Source of the DNA: Streptomyces sp. WZ.A104
GTDB lineage: Bacteria; Actinomycetota; Actinomycetes; Streptomycetales; Streptomycetaceae
Assembly: GCF_002382885.1 (NCBI RefSeq)
Contig: NZ_NWVL01000020.1
Location: forward strand, 47,345-111,344
Length of the DNA: 64,000 bases
Direction: 5' to 3'
Under the pieces are notes generated by a model. The model saw only the letters and a list, made by a program, of their open reading frames with translations, was not told the origin of the DNA and searched no databases. Positions 1 to 10,370 of the stretch are shown piece after piece; the first letter of the stretch is position 1; each line of letters begins with the position of its first letter. The translations under genes and the position numbers were made by a program.

Positions 1-978
1 TCCAAGAAGGAGGCGGGCAAGGGAGGCGAGATCACCGTCAGGGGCAGCGGCTGGCGCTCCGACGCGTTGCTGATGCTGCTGATCTGCGGTCAGTCCACGC
101 CGGAGCGGGGTGTGATCGGCGGCACCAACTCCTGTGCCAACGCCGATGGACGGGCCGTCACCACCGACAAGAAGGGCGCGTTCAGTAAGAAGCTGCCGGT
201 GGCCGAGCCGCCGAAGCCGTGCCCCTGCGTGGTGCACGTCGCCACGGTGACGGGTGAACAGGCGCTGGTCGACGCCGTGTTCACGGTGGCGGGCCACCCG
301 ACGGAAGAGCTGCCGAGGGAGGCCGCGGACGGGAGACTCGCGGTGCTGGCCAGCACCCGGCTGGAGGGCGACAGCTCGCTGCTCACCTGGTTCGGTGCGC
401 CGCCCGCCCGGCGGTTGGTCTTCACCGTCGGCAATCTTGGCACCGGCCCCGTGAAGGACCCCGTCTTCGAGATCGGCACCGCGCACGGCGTCTACGCCCC
501 GCAGTGGGAGGAACGCCAGTGGCGCGGCACGGTCGCGCCCGGCGGCAAGGCGCAGATCAAGCTGCCGGTCGAGCTGTCCGCGGGCGCGCACGGCGACTAC
601 CAGGTCTCCCTGCGGTACGGGGACAAGGTGCTGGCCGAACAGCCGTGGGGGGTCGGCCGGCCCTGGGGCGTCACGCTGTTCTGGGTCCTGCTCTGCCTGA
701 TCGTCCCGGCCGCCCTCTTCCGTATCGGCATGGCCGTCGTGGACAAGGTCCGCCCGCGCCCGGCCGGAACAGCCGCGGCACGCCACGCGCACCGTACGAC
801 GCGATCGCGAGCGCGCGGGGGAGCCACCGAACCGAAGCCACCCACGAGCACGAACTCGACCACGAGCACGAACTCGACCACGAGCACGAACTCGACCACG
901 GCCGCGCTGCCGTGGTTCACCCCGGACTCCGCACCGTCAGAGAACCGACCCCGACCCACGACGAAGGGACAAGCGTGA
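1..978 (+). CDS. C-terminal part of a membrane-anchored surface protein (5' end outside window)
   Basis: The reading frame is open from base 1, so the start lies upstream; 325 residues are visible. The first ~90 residues carry spaced cysteines and short beta-type stretches reminiscent of neocarzinostatin-like Ig folds (weak resemblance). A second beta-rich region follows. One hydrophobic helix at about residues 222-245 (core TLFWVLLCLIVPAALF) is followed by basic residues, giving an extracellular N-terminal part, one membrane span and a cytoplasmic tail. The tail contains three TSTNST repeats. Its stop overlaps the GTG of the next gene (GTGA), so the two are probably co-translated. A cell-envelope role is inferred; no enzyme motif is visible. 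Confidence 0.7.
   Translation, partial: SKKEAGKGGEITVRGSGWRSDALLMLLICGQSTPERGVIGGTNSCANADGRAVTTDKKGAFSKKLPVAEPPKPCPCVVHVATVTGEQALVDAVFTVAGHPTEELPREAADGRLAVLASTRLEGDSSLLTWFGAPPARRLVFTVGNLGTGPVKDPVFEIGTAHGVYAPQWEERQWRGTVAPGGKAQIKLPVELSAGAHGDYQVSLRYGDKVLAEQPWGVGRPWGVTLFWVLLCLIVPAALFRIGMAVVDKVRPRPAGTAAARHAHRTTRSRARGGATEPKPPTSTNSTTSTNSTTSTNSTTAALPWFTPDSAPSENRPRPTTKGQA
843..896 (+). repeat. Three perfect 18-bp tandem repeats inside the coding region
   Basis: The 18-bp unit CACGAGCACGAACTCGAC occurs three times head to tail (843-860, 861-878, 879-896). Because 18 is a multiple of three, copy-number change would keep the frame and only lengthen the Thr/Ser/Asn tail after the membrane span. Confidence 0.9.
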
Positions 979-2426
979 GTACGCAACGGAGGATGAGCGC
1001 GGCCGGAGTCGCGCTGATGCTCGGCGGCGCGGGCATCCTGATGGCCGCGAGTCCGGCCCAGGCCGCCGAGGTCAGCTACGCGACGGAATGCATTCCGCCG
1101 CCGATCTCGGGACTGCCCGCCGTACAGGGCACCACGAAGGTGGAGCTGACCGCGCCGGCCGAGGCAGAGGTCGGCGACGAGATCGAGGTGGTCTGGAAGA
1201 CGGTCGAGGCCGCGTCCAAGAACCCGGACGTACTGGACCTGGGCGCCGACACCGTAAAGCCGACCGGCACCGTCACCCTCGGCGGGGCGGCGAGCGGTGA
1301 ACTGAAGCTGGAGGGCCCGCGGCAGAACCCGCCCATTCCCAAGAACAGCCCCATGCTGCTGTCCGACATGAAGGGCACGCTCAAGCTGGAGACCGCCGGG
1401 GAGATCACGCTGACCCCGGGCGCGTACAACATCAACGTGTCCAAGCCGATCTCCACGAACACCAAGTGCACCCCGAAGGAGGAGGTCCAGCCGGGCGCCA
1501 CGATCAAGGTCACGGACGGCGGCGGCTCCACCGCGGGCGGCACGACCTCCGGCGGCACGGACAGCGGCGGTACGACGACGGGCGGGGCCGACACCGGAGG
1601 CACGACGTCCGGGGGCACGGATTCCGGCGGCACCACATCCGGAGGCGGTGACTCCGGCGGTACGAACGGCGGTACGAACGGCGGTACGAACGGCGGTACG
1701 GACGGTGGTACGGACAGCGGCGGCACCGGCAGCGGCGGGAGCACGGGCGGGGGCGGCGGCGAGACCGACTTCCCCGGCAGGGAGGTGTCCGTCGCCTACG
1801 CGTGCAAGACCCCGATCGGCGACAAGGACGCCACCTCACCGGTCCGGATCAGCGCCAAGAAGAACGGCGGGGACTACGACCTCACCGTGGAGTTCAGCGA
1901 GTCCGTGATGGACAGCCCGATCGACATCCCGGCCAACCAGGTCAAGCCGTCGATGGACGTCGAGCTCGGCGGTGCGGACTCGGGCACGGTCAAGGTCGAG
2001 GGGCCGCTGAACAAGGAGGTCATCAAGACCGGCGCCCCGATCGAGATCCCCGACCTCACCGGCACGTACAAGCCCGGCGCGAGCGGGAAGTCCACGCTCA
2101 GCCCCGGCGTCCTGACGGTGATGGCCGCCGGTACGACGACCACGTGCACCCCGCCCGACGACGTGGCCGTCTCCCTGGAGCTGGACACCTCCGCCCAGCC
2201 GGGCGGCGCGTCCGGCGGCAGCGGGGGCGACAGCGGCGGCACTGCGGGCTCGGGCGGAGCCGCGGCGTCGGCCGGCGGCACGGACTCCGGCGGAGGCCTG
2301 GCAGCCACCGGCGCCGAGGACGACGGTGCCCTGCGCGCGCTCGGCCTGGTCGCCGGTACGGCGATCCTGCTGGGCGGTGCGGTGTTCACGTTCACCCCGT
2401 GGCGGAGGCTGCGCGGCACGGCATGA
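975..2426 (+). CDS. Secreted LAXTG cell-wall-anchored protein (sortase E-type substrate)
   Basis: 483 residues from a GTG start that shares bases with the upstream stop. The N-terminus is a signal peptide (basic MSTQRR-type start, hydrophobic core, cleavage near AQAAEV). Two related ~130-residue domains follow, each opening with a Y-x-C-like element and ending near a TxCTP Cys motif, probably one disulfide each. They are joined by a long Gly/Thr/Ser linker with GGT-type repeats. The C-terminus has LAATG at residues 442-446, a hydrophobic helix and a WRRLRG basic tail: the sorting signal read by streptomycete class E sortases (LAXTG), like long chaplins. Function beyond surface display is unknown. 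Confidence 0.85.
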   Translation: MSTQRRMSAAGVALMLGGAGILMAASPAQAAEVSYATECIPPPISGLPAVQGTTKVELTAPAEAEVGDEIEVVWKTVEAASKNPDVLDLGADTVKPTGTVTLGGAASGELKLEGPRQNPPIPKNSPMLLSDMKGTLKLETAGEITLTPGAYNINVSKPISTNTKCTPKEEVQPGATIKVTDGGGSTAGGTTSGGTDSGGTTTGGADTGGTTSGGTDSGGTTSGGGDSGGTNGGTNGGTNGGTDGGTDSGGTGSGGSTGGGGGETDFPGREVSVAYACKTPIGDKDATSPVRISAKKNGGDYDLTVEFSESVMDSPIDIPANQVKPSMDVELGGADSGTVKVEGPLNKEVIKTGAPIEIPDLTGTYKPGASGKSTLSPGVLTVMAAGTTTTCTPPDDVAVSLELDTSAQPGGASGGSGGDSGGTAGSGGAAASAGGTDSGGGLAATGAEDDGALRALGLVAGTAILLGGAVFTFTPWRRLRGTA

Positions 2427-2429
2427 CGC

Positions 2430-2473
2430 GCAAGGGCCGCCGCACCGGAGAGTTCCGGTGCGGCGGCCCTTGC
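2430..2473. terminator. Perfect 20-bp stem hairpin, bidirectional terminator
   Basis: Arms 2430-2449 and 2454-2473 are perfectly complementary, with a GAGT loop. It lies 3 nt after the LAXTG gene stop and before the 3' end of the convergent peptide transporter, so it could stop transcription from both sides. There is no U-tract, as usual in Streptomyces. Confidence 0.85.
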
Positions 2474-2517
2474 CGTACGTCCTACAGGGCGTCCATCAGC
2501 GGACGGTGCCTGTCAGC

Positions 2518-2595
2518 GGATGCCGCCTGTCAGCGGACTTGCCCATCGGCGGATGCCGCCTGTCAGCGGACTTGCCCACCGGCGGACGCCACCGG

Positions 2596-2616
<21 letters not shown>
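2518..2616. repeat. 33-bp tandem repeats copying the transporter 3' end
   Basis: Two nearly identical 33-bp units (2518-2550 and 2551-2583, one mismatch) continue into a diverged third copy that contains the last codons and stop of the peptide transporter. Read on the minus strand, two successive units end in the same frame with a GQVR-stop, mirroring the gene's own GDVR-stop. Confidence 0.85.
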
Positions 2617-4080
<1,464 letters not shown>

Positions 4081-4571
4081 GGTCGATCCTTGCTGGTCGG
4101 GACGCGTCGCCTCGTGAGCGGTACGCGCCCGGTGGGGGGCAGCCGGCACCGGTGCGGTCACCCCCATCCCCGACGCCTGAGGGGGATTCGCCCCACGCGG
4201 CCGCGCTCCTGACGGGGCGCTCGGCGACGGGGCGGGGAAGAACCGCATCGGGATCCACACCCGGGGCGCGTCTTCGCGCTCCGGGCCCGGCTCACAGGTC
4301 ATTCACTCAGGGCGGACCGGTGTGACCGGTCCCGCACACAAAAGAGACCCTTGGCGCTCATGGCTGCCCAAAGGTCCTTGAGTAGTGCAACAGGCGTCGG
4401 GACACCATACGCCACGACACGGCAGGATATAAAAGGACTTGAGATATGGATCACAGGTCTTAGTGGAACCAGGCTCGCATATTCCAAGGTCCTTGTCCTC
4501 TTTGTGGAGCTGACCCGCAGGTGACGTCGCAGGCCTCACTCCCGGCTCCCCGTCCGGACTACCATCACTCC
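4081..4571. promoter_or_regulatory. Divergent promoter region with repeated palindromic boxes
   Basis: This 491-bp non-coding stretch separates the peptide transporter from the response regulator. It includes an AT-rich pocket (GATATAAAAGG near 4428-4438), unusual at this GC content. The 10-mer AAGGTCCTTG occurs at 4371-4380 and 4486-4495; the second copy with its preceding C is the perfect palindrome CAAGG-T-CCTTG. A related AAGGACTTG lies between them (about 4434-4442). These are candidate operator boxes, perhaps for the adjacent OmpR-type regulator. Exact -35/-10 elements could not be fixed. Confidence 0.5.
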
Positions 4572-5249
4572 ATGACCCGTGTACTGCTCGCCGAGGACGA
4601 CGCATCCATCTCGGAGCCACTGGCCCGCGCCCTGCGTCGGGAGGGTTACGAGGTCGAGGTCCGCCAGGACGGTCCGTCCGCGCTCGACGCCGGACTCCAG
4701 GGCGGCATCGACCTGGTCGTCCTCGACCTGGGGCTGCCCGGGATGGACGGTCTCGAAGTCGCCCGCCGACTCCGTGCCGACGGGCACACCATCCCGATCC
4801 TCGTGCTGACGGCCCGCGCCGACGAGGTCGACACGGTCGTCGGCCTGGACGCCGGCGCCGACGACTACGTCACCAAGCCGTTCCGCCTCGCCGAGCTGCT
4901 CGCCCGGGTCCGCGCCCTGCTGCGTCGCGGGGCCTCCGAGCCCGTCCCGCAGCCCGCCACCCACGGCGTCAGGATCGACGTCGAGTCGCACCGGGCCTGG
5001 ATGGGCGAGGAGGAGCTCCAGCTCACCGCCAAGGAGTTCGACCTGCTGCGGGTCCTGGTCCGGGACGCGGGCCGGGTCGTGACCCGCGACCAGCTCATGC
5101 GCGAGGTCTGGGACACCACCTGGTGGTCCTCCACCAAGACCCTCGACATGCACATCTCCTGGCTGCGCAAGAAGCTCGGCGACGACGCCGCCAATCCGCG
5201 CTACATCGCCACCGTCCGGGGCGTCGGCTTCCGGTTCGAGAAGAGCTGA
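4572..5249 (+). CDS. OmpR/PhoB-type response regulator
   Basis: 225 residues starting at MTRVLLAEDD; upstream in-frame codons lack family features. The receiver domain (about 1-115) has acidic D9/D10, phospho-acceptor D52 in VVLDLGLPG, and the TKPF lysine motif. The C-terminal winged-helix domain contains LTAKEFDLLRVL and ends RGVGFRFEKS, typical of OmpR/PhoB DNA binding. It lies 52 nt upstream of a histidine kinase and forms a two-component pair with it. Stimulus and targets are unknown; the palindromic boxes in its own upstream region are candidate sites. Confidence 0.94.
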   Translation: MTRVLLAEDDASISEPLARALRREGYEVEVRQDGPSALDAGLQGGIDLVVLDLGLPGMDGLEVARRLRADGHTIPILVLTARADEVDTVVGLDAGADDYVTKPFRLAELLARVRALLRRGASEPVPQPATHGVRIDVESHRAWMGEEELQLTAKEFDLLRVLVRDAGRVVTRDQLMREVWDTTWWSSTKTLDMHISWLRKKLGDDAANPRYIATVRGVGFRFEKS

Positions 5250-5301
5250 CGTACGAAGCACCCATGCACTTTGACGACGTACGGCAACGGGTCCGGCGGA
5301 C

Positions 5302-6567
5302 ATGCGCCGCCGACTGATCAACTCCACGCTCGCCGTGGTGCTCGTCGTCATCGCCGTATTCGGCGTATCGCTGGTGATCGTGGAGACGCGCACCATCAGC
5401 GCCAGCGCCCAGGAGAGCGTCGAGTCCGAGGCTCTGCGGCTGATGAGCGTGGTCGACAGCCGTCTGCTGGGCGATGAAGTGATCAACTCCGGAGTGCTGT
5501 CCGAGCAGATCGATCCCAGTCGGTTCGCCCTGATCGAGATCCCGGGCCGGGCCCCCATCACCGTCGGCGAGCGCCCCGACGGCAGCGTCCTGCGCGCCAC
5601 CGAGACCGGCGAGCAGGGCGAGAAGGTCACCGTCGAGGAGTCCCGCTCCTCCGTCACCCGCGAGGTCGGGCGCACGCTGCTGATCATCGGCGCGGTGGCG
5701 CTGCTCGCGATCGTCTCCGCAGTGCTCCTCGCCGTACGCCAGGCCAACCGGCTCGCCTCCCCGCTCACCGACCTCGCCGAGACCGCCGAGCGCCTCGGCT
5801 CCGGCGACCCCCGCCCGCGCCACAAGCGGTACGGGGTGCCGGAGCTGGACCGGGTCGCCGACGTACTGGACGCCTCCGCCGAGCGGATCGCCCGGATGCT
5901 GACCGCCGAGCGGCGCCTCGCCGCCGACGCCTCGCACCAGCTGCGGACACCGCTGACCGCGCTCTCCATGCGGATCGAGGAGATCTCCGTCACCGACGAC
6001 CCCGAGACGGTCAAGGAGGAGGCGAACATCGCCCTGACGCAGGTCGAGCGCCTCACCGACGTCGTCGAGCGGCTGCTGACCAACTCCCGCGACCCGCGGA
6101 CCGGATCCGCCGTCGTCTTCGACCTGGACGAGGTCATCAAGCAGCAGATCGAGGAGTGGCGCCCCGCCTACCGCTCCACCGGCCGGGCCCTCGTCTGCTC
6201 CGGCAAGCACGGACTGCGCGCCGTCGGCACCCCGGGCGCGGTCGCCCAGGTCCTCGCGGCGCTGATCGAGAACTCCCTCATGCACGGCGGCGGCACCGTC
6301 GCCCTGCGCACCCGCGTCACCGGCAACCAGGTCGTCATCGAGGTCACCGACGAGGGCCCCGGCGTCCCCGCGGAGCTGGGGGCGCGGATCTTCGAGCGGA
6401 CCATCAGCGGCCGCAACTCCACCGGCATCGGCCTCGCCGTCGCCCGTGACCTCGCGGAGGCGGACGGCGGGCGGCTCGAACTGCTCCAGCAGCACCCGGC
6501 GGTCTTCGCGCTCTTCCTCAGCCGGGTCCCGCTGGACCGCAAGGAACCCGAGCGCCCGGTGCGCTGA
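5302..6567 (+). CDS. Membrane sensor histidine kinase paired with the upstream regulator
   Basis: 421 residues. TM1 lies at about residues 7-28; a ~95-residue extracellular loop is followed by TM2 (core TLLIIGAVALLAIVSAVLLA). A HAMP linker, then HisKA with phospho-acceptor H212 in DASHQLRTPLTAL, and an HATPase_c domain: N box LIENSLMHGG, G1 DEGPGVP, G2 GIGLAVARDLAE. The chosen ATG gives a normal short N-terminus; the ribosome site is weak (GGCGG), so coupling to the upstream gene is possible. It should autophosphorylate and pass phosphate to D52 of the neighbour. The extracellular loop has no recognised ligand fold. Confidence 0.93.
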   Translation: MRRRLINSTLAVVLVVIAVFGVSLVIVETRTISASAQESVESEALRLMSVVDSRLLGDEVINSGVLSEQIDPSRFALIEIPGRAPITVGERPDGSVLRATETGEQGEKVTVEESRSSVTREVGRTLLIIGAVALLAIVSAVLLAVRQANRLASPLTDLAETAERLGSGDPRPRHKRYGVPELDRVADVLDASAERIARMLTAERRLAADASHQLRTPLTALSMRIEEISVTDDPETVKEEANIALTQVERLTDVVERLLTNSRDPRTGSAVVFDLDEVIKQQIEEWRPAYRSTGRALVCSGKHGLRAVGTPGAVAQVLAALIENSLMHGGGTVALRTRVTGNQVVIEVTDEGPGVPAELGARIFERTISGRNSTGIGLAVARDLAEADGGRLELLQQHPAVFALFLSRVPLDRKEPERPVR

Positions 6568-6586
6568 ACAGCGCCCGGTGCGCTGA
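6551..6586. repeat. 17-bp direct repeat of the kinase 3' end including its stop
   Basis: AGCGCCCGGTGCGCTGA is present at 6551-6567, where it encodes the final residues and stop of the histidine kinase, and again at 6570-6586 immediately downstream. Confidence 0.9.
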
Positions 6587-6605
6587 CAACGACGAAGGCG
6601 CCGCA

Positions 6606-6661
6606 TCAGTTCCGTACGGGGGCCGTGCCGGGCGAGCGCGTCGCGTCAGTTCCGTACGGGG
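6606..6661. repeat. 16-bp direct repeat of the gtrA-like gene 3' end including its stop
   Basis: TCAGTTCCGTACGGGG occurs at 6646-6661 (end of the minus-strand gene: its stop and the codons before it) and again at 6606-6621, 40 bp downstream of that gene's end. Confidence 0.88.
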
Positions 6662-7176
6662 TCGGGCGCTACTCGCTCTTCCGCCGGCCGACGCTGCTCC
6701 AGAAACCGTTCCGCGTTCACCACGGTCCCCTTGGTCTCCGGGGCGGGCAGCGTCTTGAAGACCCAGGTCCGGTAGGACCAGAAGCGGAACAGGGTGGCGA
6801 TGCCGATGCCGACGATCTTGAAGATATTGCTCTGGAGCGGCGTGTTCCAGCCGAAGCCGTATGTCGCCAGGTACAGCACGCCCGTCTCGATCACCGCGCC
6901 CGCCGCGCTGAACAGCAGGAACAGCGTCAGCTCACGGGTCCGGCCGGTCTTGTCGCGCTCCCGGTAGGTCCAGTAGCGGAAGCCCACGTAGTTGAAGAGG
7001 ATCGCGACGAAGGTCGCCAGCACGCTCGCCCGGACCACCTGGAGGTCCGTCGTGTGCCGCAGCAGGTTGAAGACCGCGATATTGACCAGCAGGCCGAAAG
7101 CGCCGACCGCGCCGAACTTGGCGACCTCCCGGGCCAGCAGCTCAAGCCGGGTCCGCAGTGCGCCCCGTTCGCTCAT
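6646..7176 (-). CDS. GtrA-family small membrane protein
   Basis: 176 residues from MSERGALRTRLELL; longer forms add an uncharged, Pro-rich leader. Four hydrophobic helices are visible, including FGAVGAFGLLVNIAVFNLL and FLLFSAAGAVIETGVL, with the aromatic/basic segments YRTWVF and FRYWTYRERD between them, typical of GtrA proteins. Family members help move lipid-linked sugars across the membrane in glycan decoration. It stands alone, convergent with the sensor kinase and divergent from purK. Partner glycosyltransferases may be the GT2 enzymes elsewhere in the window (inference). Confidence 0.88.
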   Translation of the reverse strand: MSERGALRTRLELLAREVAKFGAVGAFGLLVNIAVFNLLRHTTDLQVVRASVLATFVAILFNYVGFRYWTYRERDKTGRTRELTLFLLFSAAGAVIETGVLYLATYGFGWNTPLQSNIFKIVGIGIATLFRFWSYRTWVFKTLPAPETKGTVVNAERFLEQRRPAEERVAPDPVRN

Positions 7177-7351
7177 GGTGATCGCTGGCCCCGTCCGTTG
7201 GAAGGCGTCTGGATGGCGTCGACGCACACACGTCAACCCAGCCATGCTAACCAGCCCTCCCGTGTGACGCCCCTGAGTCCGCGGGGCGGCGAGCAGCACT
7301 GCATCCGTACGGCCGTCCGGGGAGCACCGGCGTGGCGGATACCCTGGAGGC

Positions 7352-8503
7352 GTGACGTTCCCGGTAGTCGGCATGGTCGGCGGCGGTCAGCTCGCCCGTA
7401 TGACCCACGAGGCGGGCATCCCCCTCGGCCTGAAATTCAAGCTCCTCAGTGACACTCCCCAGGACTCGGCCGCCCAGGTGGTGAGCGAGGTCGTCATCGG
7501 CGACTATCGCGACCTGGACACGCTGCGCGCCTTCGCGCAGGGCTGTGACGTGATCACCTTTGATCACGAGCACGTGCCGACCGAGCATCTGCGGGCCCTG
7601 GAGGCGGACGGCATCCCCGTGCGCCCCGGGCCCGACGCCCTGGTCCATGCCCAGGACAAGGGGGTGATGAGGGCCAAACTCACGGAGATCGGCGCCCCCT
7701 GCCCCCGCCACCGCATCGTGAGCGACCCGGCCGACGCCGCCGCGTTCGCCGAGGAGGTCGGGGGCTTCCCCGTCATCCTCAAGACCGTGCGCGGCGGGTA
7801 CGACGGCAAGGGCGTGTGGTTCGTCCGCTCCGAGGCGGACGCGGCCGATCCGTTCCGCGCCGGGGTCCCGGTCCTCGCGGAGGAGAAGGTCGACTTCGTG
7901 CGGGAGCTGGCGGCCAACATCGTCCGCTCGCCGCACGGTCAGGCCGTCGCCTACCCGGTCGTCGAGTCCCTCCAGGTCGACGGCGTCTGCGACACGGTGA
8001 TCGCCCCGGCCCCGGAGCTGGACGAGCAGCTGGCGGGCGAGGCCCAGCAGCTGGCACTGCGCATCGCCGCCGAGCTGGACGTCGTCGGCCACCTGGCCGT
8101 GGAGCTGTTCGAGACCCGGGGACCCGACGGGAAGCCCGCCATCCTGGTCAACGAGCTGGCGATGCGCCCGCACAACTCGGGCCACTGGACCCAGGACGGC
8201 GCGATCACCTCCCAGTTCGCCAACCACGTACGGGCCGTCCTCGACCTGCCCCTCGGTGACCCGCGCCCGCGCGCCCCCTGGACGGTCATGTGCAACGTCC
8301 TGGGCGGCGACTACCCGGACATGTACCAGGCGTATCTGCACTGCATGGCCCGCGATCCGCAGCTCAAGATCCACATGTACGGCAAGGACGTGAAGCCCGG
8401 CCGCAAGATCGGCCACGTCAACACCTACGGCGACGACCTGGCGGACGTGCGGGAGCGCGCCCGGCACGCGGCCGACTACCTGCGAGGAACGATCACCGAA
8501 TGA
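7352..8503 (+). CDS. purK: N5-carboxyaminoimidazole ribonucleotide synthase (PurK)
   Basis: 383 residues from a GTG start. It uses ATP and bicarbonate to convert aminoimidazole ribonucleotide (AIR) to N5-CAIR in de novo purine synthesis, in the cytosol. The N-terminus [13 protein letters not shown] is the typical PurK opening. The ATP-grasp region shows GGYDGKGVW (nucleotide-binding loop), then LAVELFET and [15 protein letters not shown] (metal/phosphate site). The final TGA overlaps the ATG of purE (ATGA), so the two consecutive enzymes are translationally coupled. Confidence 0.96.
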   Translation: MTFPVVGMVGGGQLARMTHEAGIPLGLKFKLLSDTPQDSAAQVVSEVVIGDYRDLDTLRAFAQGCDVITFDHEHVPTEHLRALEADGIPVRPGPDALVHAQDKGVMRAKLTEIGAPCPRHRIVSDPADAAAFAEEVGGFPVILKTVRGGYDGKGVWFVRSEADAADPFRAGVPVLAEEKVDFVRELAANIVRSPHGQAVAYPVVESLQVDGVCDTVIAPAPELDEQLAGEAQQLALRIAAELDVVGHLAVELFETRGPDGKPAILVNELAMRPHNSGHWTQDGAITSQFANHVRAVLDLPLGDPRPRAPWTVMCNVLGGDYPDMYQAYLHCMARDPQLKIHMYGKDVKPGRKIGHVNTYGDDLADVRERARHAADYLRGTITE

Positions 8504-9042
8504 CTTCACCCTCCGCACCGGCCGCACCCGTGATCGGCATCGTGATGGGCTCGGACTCCGACTGGCCCGTCATGGAGGCGGCGGCCAAGGCGCTCGACGA
8601 GTTCGAGATCCCGTACGAGGTCGACGTCGTCTCCGCCCACCGCATGCCGCGCGAGATGATCGCGTACGGAGAGCTGGCCGCGGGCCGTGGCCTGAAGGCG
8701 ATCATCGCGGGCGCGGGCGGGGCCGCCCACCTGCCGGGCATGCTGGCCTCCGTCACCCCGCTGCCCGTCATCGGCGTCCCGGTGCCGCTGAAGTACCTGG
8801 ACGGCATGGACAGCCTGCTCTCCATCGTCCAGATGCCCGCCGGGATCCCCGTCGCCACCGTCTCGGTCGGCGGCGCGCGCAACGCGGGCCTGCTCGCCGC
8901 CCGCATCCTCGCCACGCAGGACCCCGCGCTCCAGGAGCGGATGGGGGAGTTCCTCCAGGAGTTGAACGACCAGGCCACGGAGAAGGGCAAGCGCCTGCGG
9001 GCCAAGGTCCAGGGCTCCGACTCCTTCGGCTTCGGAAAGTAG
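8500..9042 (+). CDS. purE: N5-CAIR mutase (PurE)
   Basis: 180 residues, normal for class I PurE. It rearranges N5-CAIR to CAIR, directly after the PurK step. The N-terminus [17 protein letters not shown] carries the GSDSD active-site loop, followed by SAHRMP and [11 protein letters not shown], the substrate-binding motifs. The start overlaps the purK stop by four bases. The dipeptidase gene begins 9 nt downstream, probably in the same transcript. Confidence 0.96.
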   Translation: MTSPSAPAAPVIGIVMGSDSDWPVMEAAAKALDEFEIPYEVDVVSAHRMPREMIAYGELAAGRGLKAIIAGAGGAAHLPGMLASVTPLPVIGVPVPLKYLDGMDSLLSIVQMPAGIPVATVSVGGARNAGLLAARILATQDPALQERMGEFLQELNDQATEKGKRLRAKVQGSDSFGFGK

Positions 9043-9051
9043 GGCAGGCGC

Positions 9052-10245
9052 ATGGACCACGTGCAGCGGGCCCGCGAAATCCTCGCCGCCCACCCCGTCG
9101 TCGACGGCCACAACGACCTCCCCTGGGCCCTGCGCGAGCAGGTCGGCTACGACCTGGACGCCCGGGACATCGCCGCCGACCAGCGCGGCCTGCTCCACAC
9201 CGACCTGGCCCGGCTGCGGGCGGGAGGGGTCGGCGGCCAGTTCTGGTCCGTGTACGTGCGCACCGACCTGACCGGCGACGCGGCGGTCAGCGCCACGCTG
9301 GAGCAGATCGACATCGTCGCCGAGCTGATCGCCCGCTACCCCACGCACCTGCGGCGCGCGCTCACCGCCGACGACCTGGAGAAGGCCCGCGCCGAGGGCC
9401 GCATCGCCTCACTGATGGGGGCCGAGGGCGGCCACTCCATCAACAACTCCCTGGGCACCCTGCGCGCGCTGTACGACCTGGGCGTCCGCTACATGACGCT
9501 CACCCACAACGACAACATCGACTGGGCCGACAGCGCGACGGACCTGCCGCGCCTCGGCGGTCTCTCCGCATTCGGCCACGAGGTCGTCCGCGAGATGAAC
9601 CGCATCGGCATGCTGGTCGACCTCTCGCACGTCGCCGACGGCGTCATGCGCGACGCGCTCGCCACCAGCACCGCGCCGGTGATCTTCTCGCACTCCTCGG
9701 CCCGCGCGGTCTGCGACCACCCGCGCAACATCCCCGACGACGTGCTCGCGGCCCTCCCGGCCAACGGGGGCGTCGCGATGGCGACCTTCGTCCCGAAGTT
9801 CGTGCTGCCCGAGGCCGTCGCCTGGACCCTGGCCGCCGACCGCAACATGCGCGAGCACGGCCTGCACCACCTGGACACCACCCCGGTCGCGATGCGCATC
9901 CACGAGGACTTCGAGGCGGCCCACCCGCGCCCCGAGGCCACGGTGGCCACCATCGCCGACCACCTCGACCGCATGCGCGAGGTCGCGGGTATCGACCACA
10001 TCGGCATCGGCGGCGACTACGACGGCACCGCGTTCACCCCGCGCGGCCTGGAGGACGTCTCCGGCTACCCGAACCTCATCGCCGAGCTGCTGCGGCGCGG
10101 CTGGTCCGAGGGCGACCTCGCCAAGCTGACCTGGCAGAACGCCGTACGGGTGCTGCGCGACGCGGAAGCCGTCGCCCGCGAGGAGCAGAGCGTACGCGGC
10201 CCGTCCCACGCGACGATCGCGGAGCTGGACGGCCCGCTCGGCTGA
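9052..10245 (+). CDS. M19-family membrane-dipeptidase-like peptidase
   Basis: 397 residues, typical of peptidase M19 (renal dipeptidase family), a two-zinc TIM-barrel enzyme that hydrolyses dipeptides. [10 protein letters not shown] gives metal ligands H20 and D22; the bridging Glu is in MGAEGGHS; later His ligands are in LVDLSHV and IFSHSSAR, and IGIGGDYDG supplies a further acidic site. There is no signal peptide, so it is probably cytosolic. Only 9 nt separate it from purE, suggesting a purK-purE-dipeptidase operon, a conserved but functionally unexplained linkage. Confidence 0.93.
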   Translation: MDHVQRAREILAAHPVVDGHNDLPWALREQVGYDLDARDIAADQRGLLHTDLARLRAGGVGGQFWSVYVRTDLTGDAAVSATLEQIDIVAELIARYPTHLRRALTADDLEKARAEGRIASLMGAEGGHSINNSLGTLRALYDLGVRYMTLTHNDNIDWADSATDLPRLGGLSAFGHEVVREMNRIGMLVDLSHVADGVMRDALATSTAPVIFSHSSARAVCDHPRNIPDDVLAALPANGGVAMATFVPKFVLPEAVAWTLAADRNMREHGLHHLDTTPVAMRIHEDFEAAHPRPEATVATIADHLDRMREVAGIDHIGIGGDYDGTAFTPRGLEDVSGYPNLIAELLRRGWSEGDLAKLTWQNAVRVLRDAEAVAREEQSVRGPSHATIAELDGPLG

Positions 10246-10250
10246 CGCGC

Positions 10251-10286
10251 GGCCCGCCGCCTCGGTACGTACGGGGGCGGCGGGGC
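10251..10286. terminator. GC-rich hairpin after the dipeptidase gene
   Basis: CCCGCCGCC near 10253-10261 pairs with GGCGGCGGG near 10276-10284 around a ~14-nt loop containing GTACGTAC, beginning a few bases after the dipeptidase stop. The 10246-10370 spacer also holds short imperfect ACCCGGCA/ACACGGGCT repeats up to the end of the convergent hydrolase. Confidence 0.45.
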
Positions 10287-10370
10287 GCCGGACCCGGCAC
10301 GCGGGCTACGGGGCGGCGGACCCGGCAACACGGGCTGACGGGCAGCGGGCACGCGGGCCCGCCGAACCGG

